Assembly (NCBI RefSeq): GCF_002836255.1
Contig: NZ_PJAU01000033.1
Location: 698,744 to 762,743 of the forward strand
Length of the DNA: 64,000 bases
Direction of reading: 5' to 3'
Source: Colwellia sp. 75C3
GTDB lineage: Bacteria; Pseudomonadota; Gammaproteobacteria; Enterobacterales; Alteromonadaceae
Part shown: positions 56,466-63,948 of the stretch, piece after piece
How positions within the stretch are numbered: the first letter of the stretch is position 1
Layout: every line of letters starts with the position of its first letter
Translations under genes and position numbers: made by a program
Notes under the pieces: generated by a model
Seen by the model: the letters and a program-made list of their open reading frames with translations, nothing else
The model's database searches: none
Told to the model about the DNA's origin: nothing

Positions 56466-59400
56466 TGAATGAATTACAAAATGTCGATGACTTGCAAAAA
56501 AATGAAAATTTGGAACTCGCTTTACTAGAAGTTGACCAAATCGTATTTAAAGGCTGTTTAGAGCAAATTGAAAAGTTTGATATCCTGCCTTTAAATAGTG
56601 ATCTTGAAGAAGCGATTACAAAAATAAGATTAAATAAATTAACCCGAATTGTTTATGACAGGAATGAAAATAATCTAGATAAGTTAGTAAATGCGTTTGC
56701 ATCATTACACAGCTGCAATAGTTCATTAGTTATTATCTTAAAAGGCCAAAAGCAATATACTGATATCTACATTGGTACAAATAAGATAGATAGTAGTAAT
56801 GGTATGAGTGGTGGTGATGCTGGAGAAACATTAACAGCAGCATTACAGGGAAACTTCCAAGGTATTGAATTTGGCGAACCGCTATTTAGTTCAGACATTG
56901 AGTCATTACTTAATCCTATTGAGTCTGAAAATAATAACCATATAGCAAGTGTGCTAGGCGTACCTTCTTTGAAAAGTGAAGAGAAGGAAGGTTTCTCACA
57001 GGGCATAGAAAAAATTATTGAAGGCATGAAAAATAGAATTTACACAGCTGTTATTCAAGCAACCCCCGTTTCAAGGCAAGAGCTTGAAGTGATGGAGGTC
57101 GCGTATCAAGAAATTTATTCAACTTTATCTGTTTTTGAACAAAAACAACTGACTTTATCGATAAATGACAGTATTGCACTAGGTAAGTCGATTACTGATG
57201 GCGTGACTAAAACACTCTCTAAGAGTGCAGGGCAAACTATAACGAATACCAACGGAACCAATAGCTCTACGTCACATTCAGACTCTAAAACAAGATCAGA
57301 TTGGGATATCAAAAAAGCGTTGAGTATGGCTGCAAGTGGTGCGGGTTCTGGGGCTATCGCCGCAGGTCTTTCTACTGGAGGGTTGGGAGCTGGCGCAGGT
57401 GCTCTTGTAGGTGGAATAGGTGGTTTTGGCATAGGTTTGCTTGGTGGTTCTAAAAGCACAACAGAAAGCTCTACAACGGGCGAAAATCATAGCGAGTCAG
57501 ATGCTTACACAACGAACGAGAGTTACTCGACAGCAAATAGTAGCACTGAAACTGACTCTGAAACATCTAGCTCTGGTAGCAGTCGCTCTATTCAGGTAAC
57601 AGAAAAAAATAAAGTGGTGCAGTCATTATTAGAGTCAATCGATCAGCAACTTAAGCGCATTCAAGAGTGTAAAAGTTACGGCATGTGGGGTTGGGGCGCA
57701 TATTTTATTGGAGAAAGCCAGTTAGATGTTAACCTAGGTGCTGATCTGTACTCAGGCATTTTACGTGGGGAATCGTCAGGGATAGAAAGGAATGCTATTT
57801 CTACTTGGTCACGAAGAGATGATGACAATAAATTCACCGAAATTGCAAAATATGTTGCTCAGTTAAAACATCCTATATTTGAGACACCCCCGTATTTTAG
57901 AACGACACAGCTCTCTACTACCTCGTTAATTAGCACTAAAGAAGTTGCTTTGGCTATGGGGCTGCCACAAAAATCTTTACCTGGTATTCCCGTTTTTGAG
58001 TCGGTAGAGTTTGGTCGTGCGGTAACAACCTATAGAAATTCAGCCATTACTAATAAAATAGATATTGGTTCAATTTTTAATTTAGGCAGTATAGATGAGC
58101 ATTTAAAAGTTAATTTAGATGTTGATTCACTTACTTCACATACATTTGTGACAGGAAGTACGGGCTCAGGCAAGTCAAATGCCATCTACTCAATGCTTAA
58201 TAGTTTATGGAGTGAAAATAAAATTCCATTTTTGATTATTGAGCCAGCTAAAGGTGAGTATAAGGATGTATTTGGTGGCAATAAAGATGTTGCTGTTTTT
58301 GGTACCAATCCAAATATTTCACCACTGCTTAAAATCAATCCTTTTTCTTTCCCTACTGATATTCATATTACAGAGCATATAGATCGTTTAATCGAAATTC
58401 TTAATGCTGTATGGCCAATGTATGCGGCTATGCCAGCTATTTTGAAAGAAGCGGTAGAGCTAACTTATGAGAGCTTAGGATGGGACCTCTTAAATTCAAA
58501 AAACCGTTATGAGCCAGTCGTGTTTCCTGACTTTCAGGATCTGCTAGAGGAGCTGCCAAGGGTTATCGCAACTTCAGAATACTCTGAAGAAGTTAAAAGC
58601 AATTATTCTGGTGCTCTGTTAACTCGCGTTCGCTCTATGACTAATGGCTATTTTAAAACAATTTTTCAAAAGCAGGACCTAGCTTCTAGTGACTTGTTTG
58701 ATAAGCCTTGTATTGTTGATTTATCAAGAGTGGGCTCTTCAGAAACTAAATCTCTTTTAATGGGAATGGTATTTCTTAAGCTCCAAGAATACAGAATGTC
58801 ATCTAATAGGGGCTCGAACTCTAAATTAAAACATATAACAGTATTAGAAGAGGCTCATCACTTACTGCGTAGAACAAGCTCCGAACAAAGCCAGGAAGGG
58901 GCCAATCTTCAGGGGAAATCTGTTGAAATGATATCAAATGCCATTGCTGAAATGCGGACTTATGGTGAAGGTTTTATTATTGCTGATCAAGCTCCTGGTT
59001 TATTAGACCAATCAGTGATCCGCAATACTAATACGAAAATAATTCTACGTCTTCCTGATTGGGAAGATAGAAACTTAGTTGGAAAAGCAATAAATCTCAA
59101 TGAGCAACAGATTGAAGAATTAGCTAGGTTGAGGACAGGTTGCGCAGCCATTTATCAAAATGATTGGCAAGAAGCCGTTTTATGCCAATGGGATTATTTT
59201 GATGAAAATAACCATCAAAAATTTGAGGTATCAAAAGAAACGGATTTGGTGAATATTGATTTACGGCTAAAATGCAAAACAGAGTTAGTTAAAGTGCTGC
59301 TAAATGGTTACTTAAGAGGTGATACAGCTGAGCAAGTTAAATTGGCGATTGAACAAGACCATTCAAACAGCGCTTTTTATTACCCAAATATTTACTTTAA

Positions 59401-59677
59401 TTTAGACCATTCTTTTTCAGTGTTTAGTGAAATGGCAAGCATCCTTAATTTAGAAACCTTATTAGATAATATCCCTTCTAATGCAATTGATACCTGGATT
59501 GCAACATTGGAAGTTAAAATATTTAAGAGTTTAGATTTAAGCCAGTTTGATGCAAAGTCAAAATGCGACCTGTTAAAAATGGTTTTAGATATTTTGGTCG
59601 TTGAAAAACCTTGTAATAGAGATGTTTTTGAAATTCAGAAGGAAAAGATGACACGTCTACATGAGGTGATTTTATGA
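56465..59677 (+). CDS. HerA/DUF87-type ATPase with internal glycine zipper
   Basis: 1070 residues. The N-terminal ~270 residues are of unknown fold; ~283-330 is a Gly/Ala-rich zipper (MAASGAGSGAIAAGLSTGG...); ~330-378 is a Ser/Thr-rich linker. The ATPase core has Walker A VTGSTGSGKSN at ~562-571, an IIEPAKGEYKD segment, and Walker B HITVLEEAHHLLRR near 789-800 with the sensor region FIIADQAPGLLDQ and IILRLPDWEDRN. These are the marks of HerA-FtsK superfamily hexameric DNA or protein pumps. The zipper suggests a membrane-embedded or pore-forming part. The stop overlaps the nuclease start (ATGA). Confidence 0.85.
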   Translation: MNELQNVDDLQKNENLELALLEVDQIVFKGCLEQIEKFDILPLNSDLEEAITKIRLNKLTRIVYDRNENNLDKLVNAFASLHSCNSSLVIILKGQKQYTDIYIGTNKIDSSNGMSGGDAGETLTAALQGNFQGIEFGEPLFSSDIESLLNPIESENNNHIASVLGVPSLKSEEKEGFSQGIEKIIEGMKNRIYTAVIQATPVSRQELEVMEVAYQEIYSTLSVFEQKQLTLSINDSIALGKSITDGVTKTLSKSAGQTITNTNGTNSSTSHSDSKTRSDWDIKKALSMAASGAGSGAIAAGLSTGGLGAGAGALVGGIGGFGIGLLGGSKSTTESSTTGENHSESDAYTTNESYSTANSSTETDSETSSSGSSRSIQVTEKNKVVQSLLESIDQQLKRIQECKSYGMWGWGAYFIGESQLDVNLGADLYSGILRGESSGIERNAISTWSRRDDDNKFTEIAKYVAQLKHPIFETPPYFRTTQLSTTSLISTKEVALAMGLPQKSLPGIPVFESVEFGRAVTTYRNSAITNKIDIGSIFNLGSIDEHLKVNLDVDSLTSHTFVTGSTGSGKSNAIYSMLNSLWSENKIPFLIIEPAKGEYKDVFGGNKDVAVFGTNPNISPLLKINPFSFPTDIHITEHIDRLIEILNAVWPMYAAMPAILKEAVELTYESLGWDLLNSKNRYEPVVFPDFQDLLEELPRVIATSEYSEEVKSNYSGALLTRVRSMTNGYFKTIFQKQDLASSDLFDKPCIVDLSRVGSSETKSLLMGMVFLKLQEYRMSSNRGSNSKLKHITVLEEAHHLLRRTSSEQSQEGANLQGKSVEMISNAIAEMRTYGEGFIIADQAPGLLDQSVIRNTNTKIILRLPDWEDRNLVGKAINLNEQQIEELARLRTGCAAIYQNDWQEAVLCQWDYFDENNHQKFEVSKETDLVNIDLRLKCKTELVKVLLNGYLRGDTAEQVKLAIEQDHSNSAFYYPNIYFNLDHSFSVFSEMASILNLETLLDNIPSNAIDTWIATLEVKIFKSLDLSQFDAKSKCDLLKMVLDILVVEKPCNRDVFEIQKEKMTRLHEVIL

Positions 59678-60300
59678 TACTGGCTATGGAGAAGGTAATA
59701 ACAGATGTTGTAAAAGAAAAAGTCAGTGAAGTAGGAAATAAATTGGGTGATAAAGTACCTGATTTTTCAAAAAACAATGAAACGTCCTCACTTGAAAGTA
59801 AGATTCCTACGTTTAAACGTTCAGCAAAAGAAATAAATAATAATCCAGTTTTACAGGAAAGCGAACAAAATGAAATCAAAAATAAAAGTGAATATTCAAA
59901 AAGTATTAATGAGGCAATGTATTCAACTGATGAGTTAAGTATATACCAAGATGTTCCTTTAGCAGAAAACACTGTTAATGATAATCTTGCATTGTGTCGA
60001 GATGATATCGACTTAAATAAAGCAGATGAGATGGGGCAATCAAATTTAGAACGAATGGAAAAAGGGAAACCACCAGTGGATCAAACAGGTAAACCTATTG
60101 AGTTACACCATGTTGGTCAGAAAGCTGATAGCCCATTAGCGGAGTTATCATACAAAGAACATCGTGATGGTGAGGTGGGGAACAATATTGTTCTTCATGA
60201 TGGAACGCAGGATTCAAAAATTAATAGAGTGGATTTTGATAAAGAAAAAAGAGATTACTGGAAAGAAAGAGTTGAACAATTAAAAGTTGAGAGAGTTTAG
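59674..60300 (+). CDS. LHH-family (HNH/Endo VII-like) nuclease, toxin candidate
   Basis: 208 residues. The C-terminal ~95 residues carry the LHH toxin-domain pattern: GQSNLERMEKGKPPVDQTG, PIELHHVGQKADSPLAEL (catalytic HH near 144-145), a later EHRDG, VLHDG, and RDYWKERVE at the end. The N-terminal ~110 residues are low-complexity, Asn/Lys/Ser-rich and helix-poor, with no recognisable secretion domain. LHH nucleases are usually polymorphic-toxin tips; here the toxin is short and its start overlaps the HerA ATPase. A SUKH immunity gene follows immediately. Expected activity: DNA cleavage. Confidence 0.83.
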   Translation: MILAMEKVITDVVKEKVSEVGNKLGDKVPDFSKNNETSSLESKIPTFKRSAKEINNNPVLQESEQNEIKNKSEYSKSINEAMYSTDELSIYQDVPLAENTVNDNLALCRDDIDLNKADEMGQSNLERMEKGKPPVDQTGKPIELHHVGQKADSPLAELSYKEHRDGEVGNNIVLHDGTQDSKINRVDFDKEKRDYWKERVEQLKVERV

Positions 60301-60301
60301 A

Positions 60302-60712
60302 ATGAATAAAGTTAAGGAATACATTGAAGCCAAAAAACATGATTTTCTAATGAAAACGGGGGTATCTAAAAGTGAAGTAAATGCAGCGCAGGACAAGTTA
60401 GGCTTTATTTTCGATGCAGATTATACCTATTACCTTGCTAATTATGGCCTCCTGTCATATGAGTCGATGGAAACTTTTGGGCTTGGAGTACCAATGACTT
60501 CTTATCGTAATATTGTTACAGCAACTTTGAACGTAATGAAAGAATATAAAAGCTTTCCTACTAATGCCGTTGTTATTGAGGATATAGGGGAAGATAATTA
60601 TGTGATTATCGTCATGGATAAAGGTGTATTTCAATTCTCACCTAATTCACTTGATCTAATCTCAGATAATCTAGAAGACTATTTATTACTTAGGTTCTCA
60701 GAAGTGATTTAA
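60302..60712 (+). CDS. SUKH (SMI1/KNR4)-type immunity protein
   Basis: 136 residues from the ATG at 60302, one base after the nuclease stop; GAGAG upstream serves as ribosome-binding site. The text follows the SMI1/KNR4 superfamily: VSKSEVNAAQDKLGFIFDADY near the start, the YLANYGLLSY motif in place of L-x-x-Y-N-G, and a LEDYLLLRF C-terminus. SUKH proteins neutralise nuclease toxins, including LHH types, encoded directly upstream. Last gene before the terminator at 60750-60779. Confidence 0.85.
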   Translation: MNKVKEYIEAKKHDFLMKTGVSKSEVNAAQDKLGFIFDADYTYYLANYGLLSYESMETFGLGVPMTSYRNIVTATLNVMKEYKSFPTNAVVIEDIGEDNYVIIVMDKGVFQFSPNSLDLISDNLEDYLLLRFSEVI

Positions 60713-60749
60713 GTTAAAAAAACTAGGCAATAGCTGTCTTGAGAAACAC

Positions 60750-60790
60750 CGAAAGCCTAAGCTAATACTTAGGCTTTCGATTGTTTTTGT
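60750..60790. terminator. Bidirectional terminator between the converging island transcripts
   Basis: CGAAAGCCTAAG (60750-60761) and CTTAGGCTTTCG (60768-60779) pair perfectly with a 6-nt loop; a T-rich tract follows on the plus strand. It lies between the SUKH stop and the end of the 23-codon minus-strand ORF. Confidence 0.9.
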
Positions 60791-60801
60791 CATACACAAA
60801 G

Positions 60802-60873
60802 TTAGATATTTAATTCAGACTTCTCATCGTCATAGCTTAAAATATCTTGCTTAACAGTGATGTTCTCAGTCAT
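60802..60873 (-). CDS. Tiny ORF of 23 residues, last in the minus-strand island group
   Basis: ATG at 60873 behind a GGAAAGGA site; product begins MTENITVKQD and is acidic. Its ATG overlaps the stop of the upstream 44-codon ORF (ATGA), the usual sign of translational coupling. Too short for any family assignment; it ends ~22 bp before the shared terminator. Confidence 0.45.
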   Translation of the reverse strand: MTENITVKQDILSYDDEKSELNI

Positions 60874-61004
60874 TTTATCAATCCTTTCCCCAGTCCACGG
60901 CCTTCCTCACCAAACAAACCACCTATTTTAGCGGCAACATTCTCAAAACAGGCTAGCCTTTGTTTACCTGCTTTAATTTCAAAGTTTAATTTTTGTTCAA
61001 GCAT
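60870..61004 (-). CDS. Small ORF of 44 residues
   Basis: ATG at 61004 with a strong GAGGAG site 5 bases upstream; product begins MLEQKLNFEIKAGKQRLA and ends in a glycine-rich basic tail (GRGLGKGLIK). It follows the LRV gene by ~45 bp. Good ribosome-binding site, coupled downstream ORF and position before the terminator support translation. Family unknown. Confidence 0.55.
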   Translation of the reverse strand: MLEQKLNFEIKAGKQRLACFENVAAKIGGLFGEEGRGLGKGLIK

Positions 61005-61049
61005 ATTAAGCTCCTCAGTTAGTTGAAGTGAATTATTTCTGATTAATAG

Positions 61050-61811
61050 TTAAATAAGACCAAATTCTTCCAAAAGTACCTTTGGTGTTTTAGGATTTGA
61101 GGCTGCAGCATCTTGTACATCTGAATTGATATCATCAACTAAATCAGACAATGCCCCTGCAGATGTATTTGGGTTTAATGCAACTTGAGGCCTAACAGAC
61201 ACAGCATCATCACGAATTAGATAATCTAGAACGCTTGATGATGCATTGGGGTGTGCTGCTAAACTTTGGCGAATAGACAATCGGGGTCATCAACAAATCT
61301 TTGGAGAATTGCTCCATGTGTCTTAGGGTTTATCACTAACTCTCTTTTGTTAGCAGGGGCATTTTCATCACTTTCAATTAGTTTTTGAATATCTATTGAT
61401 GTCTTTAAGTGTGCTGCAACTGCGCATCTAACATCAAAGTCAGCATCACCCGCTAACCTATCTAATAGAGATTTTGGCAATTCAGGGATTCGTGCTAACT
61501 TCTCCCTTTCTATATGGTTCAACTCGGCTTCAATTCCATCAAACACTTCCTCTGGGGCATTAGGGTTGCTAGCAACAGCTAGTGCTAAGCTCCCGCTTGC
61601 ACCTTGCTTCTTAGCTAATTTAATTAATAGCGATTGGGGTGCCTTTGTGTTCTGAGCGATAGAAACGAGCGCATCTTCTAACGTGCGTCGACCTGAGATT
61701 CCTGTAAAGCCATTTGATAGCTCCAAATGGCTTTACACTGTTGAGTATGTCGAGCAAATCATTATATTTTCTCGTAATCGATTCTTCATTTGAATTTTCT
61801 TGAACTGTCAT
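61050..61811 (-). pseudogene. Leucine-rich-repeat-variant (LRV) protein gene with two frame breaks
   Basis: Starts MTVQENSNEESITRKYNDLL (ATG 61811, GGAAT site). The frame is lost near 61725, regained as a second segment (61726-61259) and lost again near 61275, with a third segment to 61050. All three parts together read as a continuous LRV-type solenoid (LAVASNPNAPEEVFDGI, LARIPELPKSLLDRLAG, VRCAVAAHLKTS, LAAHPNASSSVLDYLI, VALNPNTSAGAL). Each break is a one-base shift, so decay, sequencing error or recoding are all possible. It is preceded by a copy of the WYL operator. Confidence 0.78.
61704..61736. repeat. Perfect 13-bp hairpin at the first LRV frame break
   Basis: GTAAAGCCATTTG (61704-61716), a 7-nt loop, CAAATGGCTTTAC (61724-61736). 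It coincides with the point where the LRV reading frame shifts by one base. Confidence 0.8.
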
Positions 61812-61844
61812 TGTATCTATTCCTTTTTTTTGATTGCTTTAATG

Positions 61845-61875
61845 ATTGTACATATAGCGGGTGACAGGTGGTGTC
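61845..61875 (-). promoter_or_regulatory. Second WYL-type operator/promoter, in front of the LRV gene
   Basis: On the minus strand, GACACCACCTGTC (61875-61863) is identical to the core of the WYL-gene operator, followed after exactly 10 bp by TGTACAAT (61852-61845). The LRV start is 51 bp beyond the core, against 55 bp for the WYL gene. The outer palindrome bases are not conserved here. Confidence 0.75.
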
Positions 61876-61885
61876 GGGGGAGTAG

Positions 61886-62074
61886 CTAACTTATCCAGTC
61901 ACTAATAAGCTCTTTTGCAAACCCTAGCGGATCCTTCACCACGCCCACTATAGGCTTCGCAATTCCCTTTCCTGCGTAGTAGAGCGACTCAACAATCTTT
62001 CCATCATCCAGTGCTTCGTTTGCTTTCTCCATGTCTTCTAGTCCTTGTTCAAAATTCTCTTCATGTTTGGTCAT
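61886..62074 (-). CDS. Hypothetical 62-residue protein
   Basis: I chose the ATG at 62074 (MTKHEENFEQGLEDMEKA), which overlaps the recombinase stop; an earlier in-frame start exists at 62092. It is a small, amphipathic, helix-rich protein with a mid GIAKPIVGVVKDPLG segment. Operon partner of the recombinase by overlap; perhaps an accessory factor. No family recognised. Confidence 0.55.
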   Translation of the reverse strand: MTKHEENFEQGLEDMEKANEALDDGKIVESLYYAGKGIAKPIVGVVKDPLGFAKELISDWIS

Positions 62075-62990
62075 GACGTATTTCCTTTTCAATTAGTTTG
62101 CGTGGTAGTACAAAGTCGCCAAGTTGTTCGCTGACAAAGCGTAGACGCGACGATTGAATGTGTGCATACCGCGTAGTTGTTTGTGGTGAGTGGTGTCCTA
62201 ACAAGTGCTGAACATCGTATAGCGTTGCCTTTCCTGAGTTGATCAGAATCGAAGCAAAGCTATGCCGCAGATCGTGTATTCTCAAATGTTCTAGGATCCC
62301 AGCCCTTTCTTTAATTCGAGAAAATGATTTCTTAGGTCTAGTGATCGCCTTGCCTTCAACTTCACTAGCAAAGATATACGGATTGTTTCGCTTTCTGCGT
62401 CTGCTTTGTTCCTCAAGTACAGTCAGTGCCGCGTTGTTGATCAAAACCGTTCTAGCTAGTCCTGCTTTCGTATGTGGTAGAAATAGCGTTGCATTGCCAT
62501 CTTCAATAGCAAAATCCTTCCATTGAGACTGACAAATCTCACTAATTCTCATACCCGTTAGTAGGGCTACTTTCAAAGCATTAGCACCTGCGCCACCTTC
62601 ACCTGCATCACAAGCCTGTATGAACATTACAACTTCATCTTTGCTTATAAACCGTTGCTTAACATTGTTCTCCTTTAGTTTTTTGATGTAAGTCCCAGGA
62701 TGTTTTTCTACAAATCCCCATTCCATAGCTAACCTAAACATCCGCAAGATACAGCTACGGATCCTGTTCACAGTTGCAGGTTTTAGCTTCACTAATGCGC
62801 TATCAAGCACTCGTTGAATATGATGTTGAGATATTCTAGTTAGTGGGACTGTCTTCCATTCGGGGTATAGATACTTCTTCAATATGCCTAAGTCATTTCT
62901 AACAGTGAGCTTGTTGACTGTGGCGTAAGGAACATAGTGTTCTATGGCAAAAGTATAGAATGTGACCTCATTCCTTTTGTCATCTCTGAG
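62061..62990 (-). CDS. Tyrosine recombinase (integrase), 5'-truncated
   Basis: The catalytic domain is complete: Arg in LLTGMRISEICQSQW, Lys in LPHTKAGLARTV, HDLRHSFASI, LGHHSPQTT and the nucleophile in RYAHIQ. Upstream of the first usable start (TTG at 62882) the frame continues to 62990 with typical core-binding-domain text (TFYTFAIEHYVPYATVNK) but contains no start codon before a stop that lies at the inner edge of the right inverted repeat. So the N-terminal arm-binding part has been removed or replaced by the repeat. Island integrases at tRNA genes are ~400 residues; this has at most ~310 codons. It may be inactive. Confidence 0.85.
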   Translation of the reverse strand, partial: LRDDKRNEVTFYTFAIEHYVPYATVNKLTVRNDLGILKKYLYPEWKTVPLTRISQHHIQRVLDSALVKLKPATVNRIRSCILRMFRLAMEWGFVEKHPGTYIKKLKENNVKQRFISKDEVVMFIQACDAGEGGAGANALKVALLTGMRISEICQSQWKDFAIEDGNATLFLPHTKAGLARTVLINNAALTVLEEQSRRRKRNNPYIFASEVEGKAITRPKKSFSRIKERAGILEHLRIHDLRHSFASILINSGKATLYDVQHLLGHHSPQTTTRYAHIQSSRLRFVSEQLGDFVLPRKLIEKEIRHDQT

Positions 62991-62993
62991 TTA

Positions 62994-63800
62994 CTGGTCT
63001 ATTTGAGTAGATTTCACTGATTTTGGCGACTGCGGCGACCGAACTTGAGCTAACTTTTTTCAGTAAAAAACTCTGTCGCCGCGGTCACGGAAAATGTTGA
63101 AATTTTTTTAGATGCTATTTTTTTTAAAGATTGGGTTTGAACTGATAGGTTTGTCGATTTGATTTTGGGAAGAAGATGCTGTGAGAAGTTTATTTAGCTG
63201 TAGAAACAACAAAGGCGTAACCGAAGTCACACCTTTATTCATTCCCTGACCACTGCAAATCCATTTAATCTAGTATTAAGCCCTGTAATACTATCGCCAT
63301 CCTAGCGAACCAATCCTTGTTTTTTCTCTTTGACACTATCCTGTATTTGTCTTCTTCCATTCCCTGACAATTGAGTCACTTCCTGTAACCCCGCGCTTCC
63401 TAACTGTGATAATAATACGTCACTTCTACTGACTCAGCCATATGGTTACATATAAAAACAACTGTGTTTTTTATAGCTACTACTTGGGTTAAGTGTAAAT
63501 AGACATTTTATTCAGATGGTTACGCCACTACTACTCACCATGTTGGCTAGCTTTTCTTCCTTGAATTGCAGACTTGTCTTACAAAGCACATGGAGAAATA
63601 GCTTTTACTGTTTGGCGAGGTTGCGGCGACTGAAAAATCATCTGTTTTTCTCACCGAATTTTTCAGATGGTATTGATGCGCATACTTTCTAACTTTGACA
63701 AAAACAGCTTAGAATCTCTCGTCAGTAGTCGCTAGAATTTAGTTGTGGGGCGTATTTCAGTGGGGCTAGTTTGCTGGTCAAATTCCGGTACTTGTCTGGT
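62994..63800 (-). repeat. Long inverted repeat, right arm
   Basis: Reverse-complement partner of 50400-51227. The inner boundary (CTGGTCTATTTGAGTAG at 62994) is sharp and coincides with the stop of the truncated recombinase frame. Divergence increases outwards. It carries GCGGCGAC at 63033-63040 and GTCGCCGC at 63074-63081, the mirror of the left arm, plus a GCGGCGAC copy near 63623-63630. No coding frame. Confidence 0.88.
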
Positions 63801-63931
63801 CGTTTCTTGGTGCTTTGTCTCTAGCTTAGAAATGTAGAAAACTGGGGGGGGGGGGGCAGCAGGGTTAAGTACTGGTCGTTTGACAGGCTTGAGGAAGGGT
63901 ACATAGATAGGTGCAAAAAGAAGTACTCGCC
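63801..63931. other. Right end of the island with a 13-G run
   Basis: No gene. A run of 13 G (63844-63856) is exceptional in this AT-rich genome. The bases beyond 63970 are unusually GC-rich (GACCGCGGCCGACGATC). These could be genuine or low-quality sequence near a contig end. Confidence 0.45.
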
Positions 63932-63948
63932 CTCATAATCGGCAGGTC
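63932..63948. other. Right attachment site (partial tRNA-Ile2 copy)
   Basis: CTCATAATCGGCAGGTC, identical to tRNA positions 49927-49943 in the same orientation. Weaker similarity continues on both sides (CAGT-x-CA-x-GTC in the T arm). The repeat begins in the anticodon loop, a common crossover region for tyrosine recombinases at tRNA genes. Confidence 0.75.

Larger units (their letters stand above)
49927..63948. mobile_element. Integrated genomic island at tRNA-Ile2
   Basis: About 14 kb bounded by a direct repeat CTCATAATCGGCAGGTC, present in the tRNA (49927-49943) and at 63932-63948. It contains a tyrosine recombinase at the far end, long inverted repeats inside both ends, a WYL regulator and a seven-gene plus-strand cargo operon. 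No phage structural, replication or conjugation genes are seen, so it is a small cargo island whose mobility would depend on helpers or is now lost. Limits are inferred from the repeat, not from an empty-site comparison. Confidence 0.8.

Noticed and set aside
49972..63931. Prophage or conjugative element
   Set aside because: No capsid, tail, terminase, lysis, relaxase or type IV secretion genes are visible; HerA-type ATPases also occur in defence systems.
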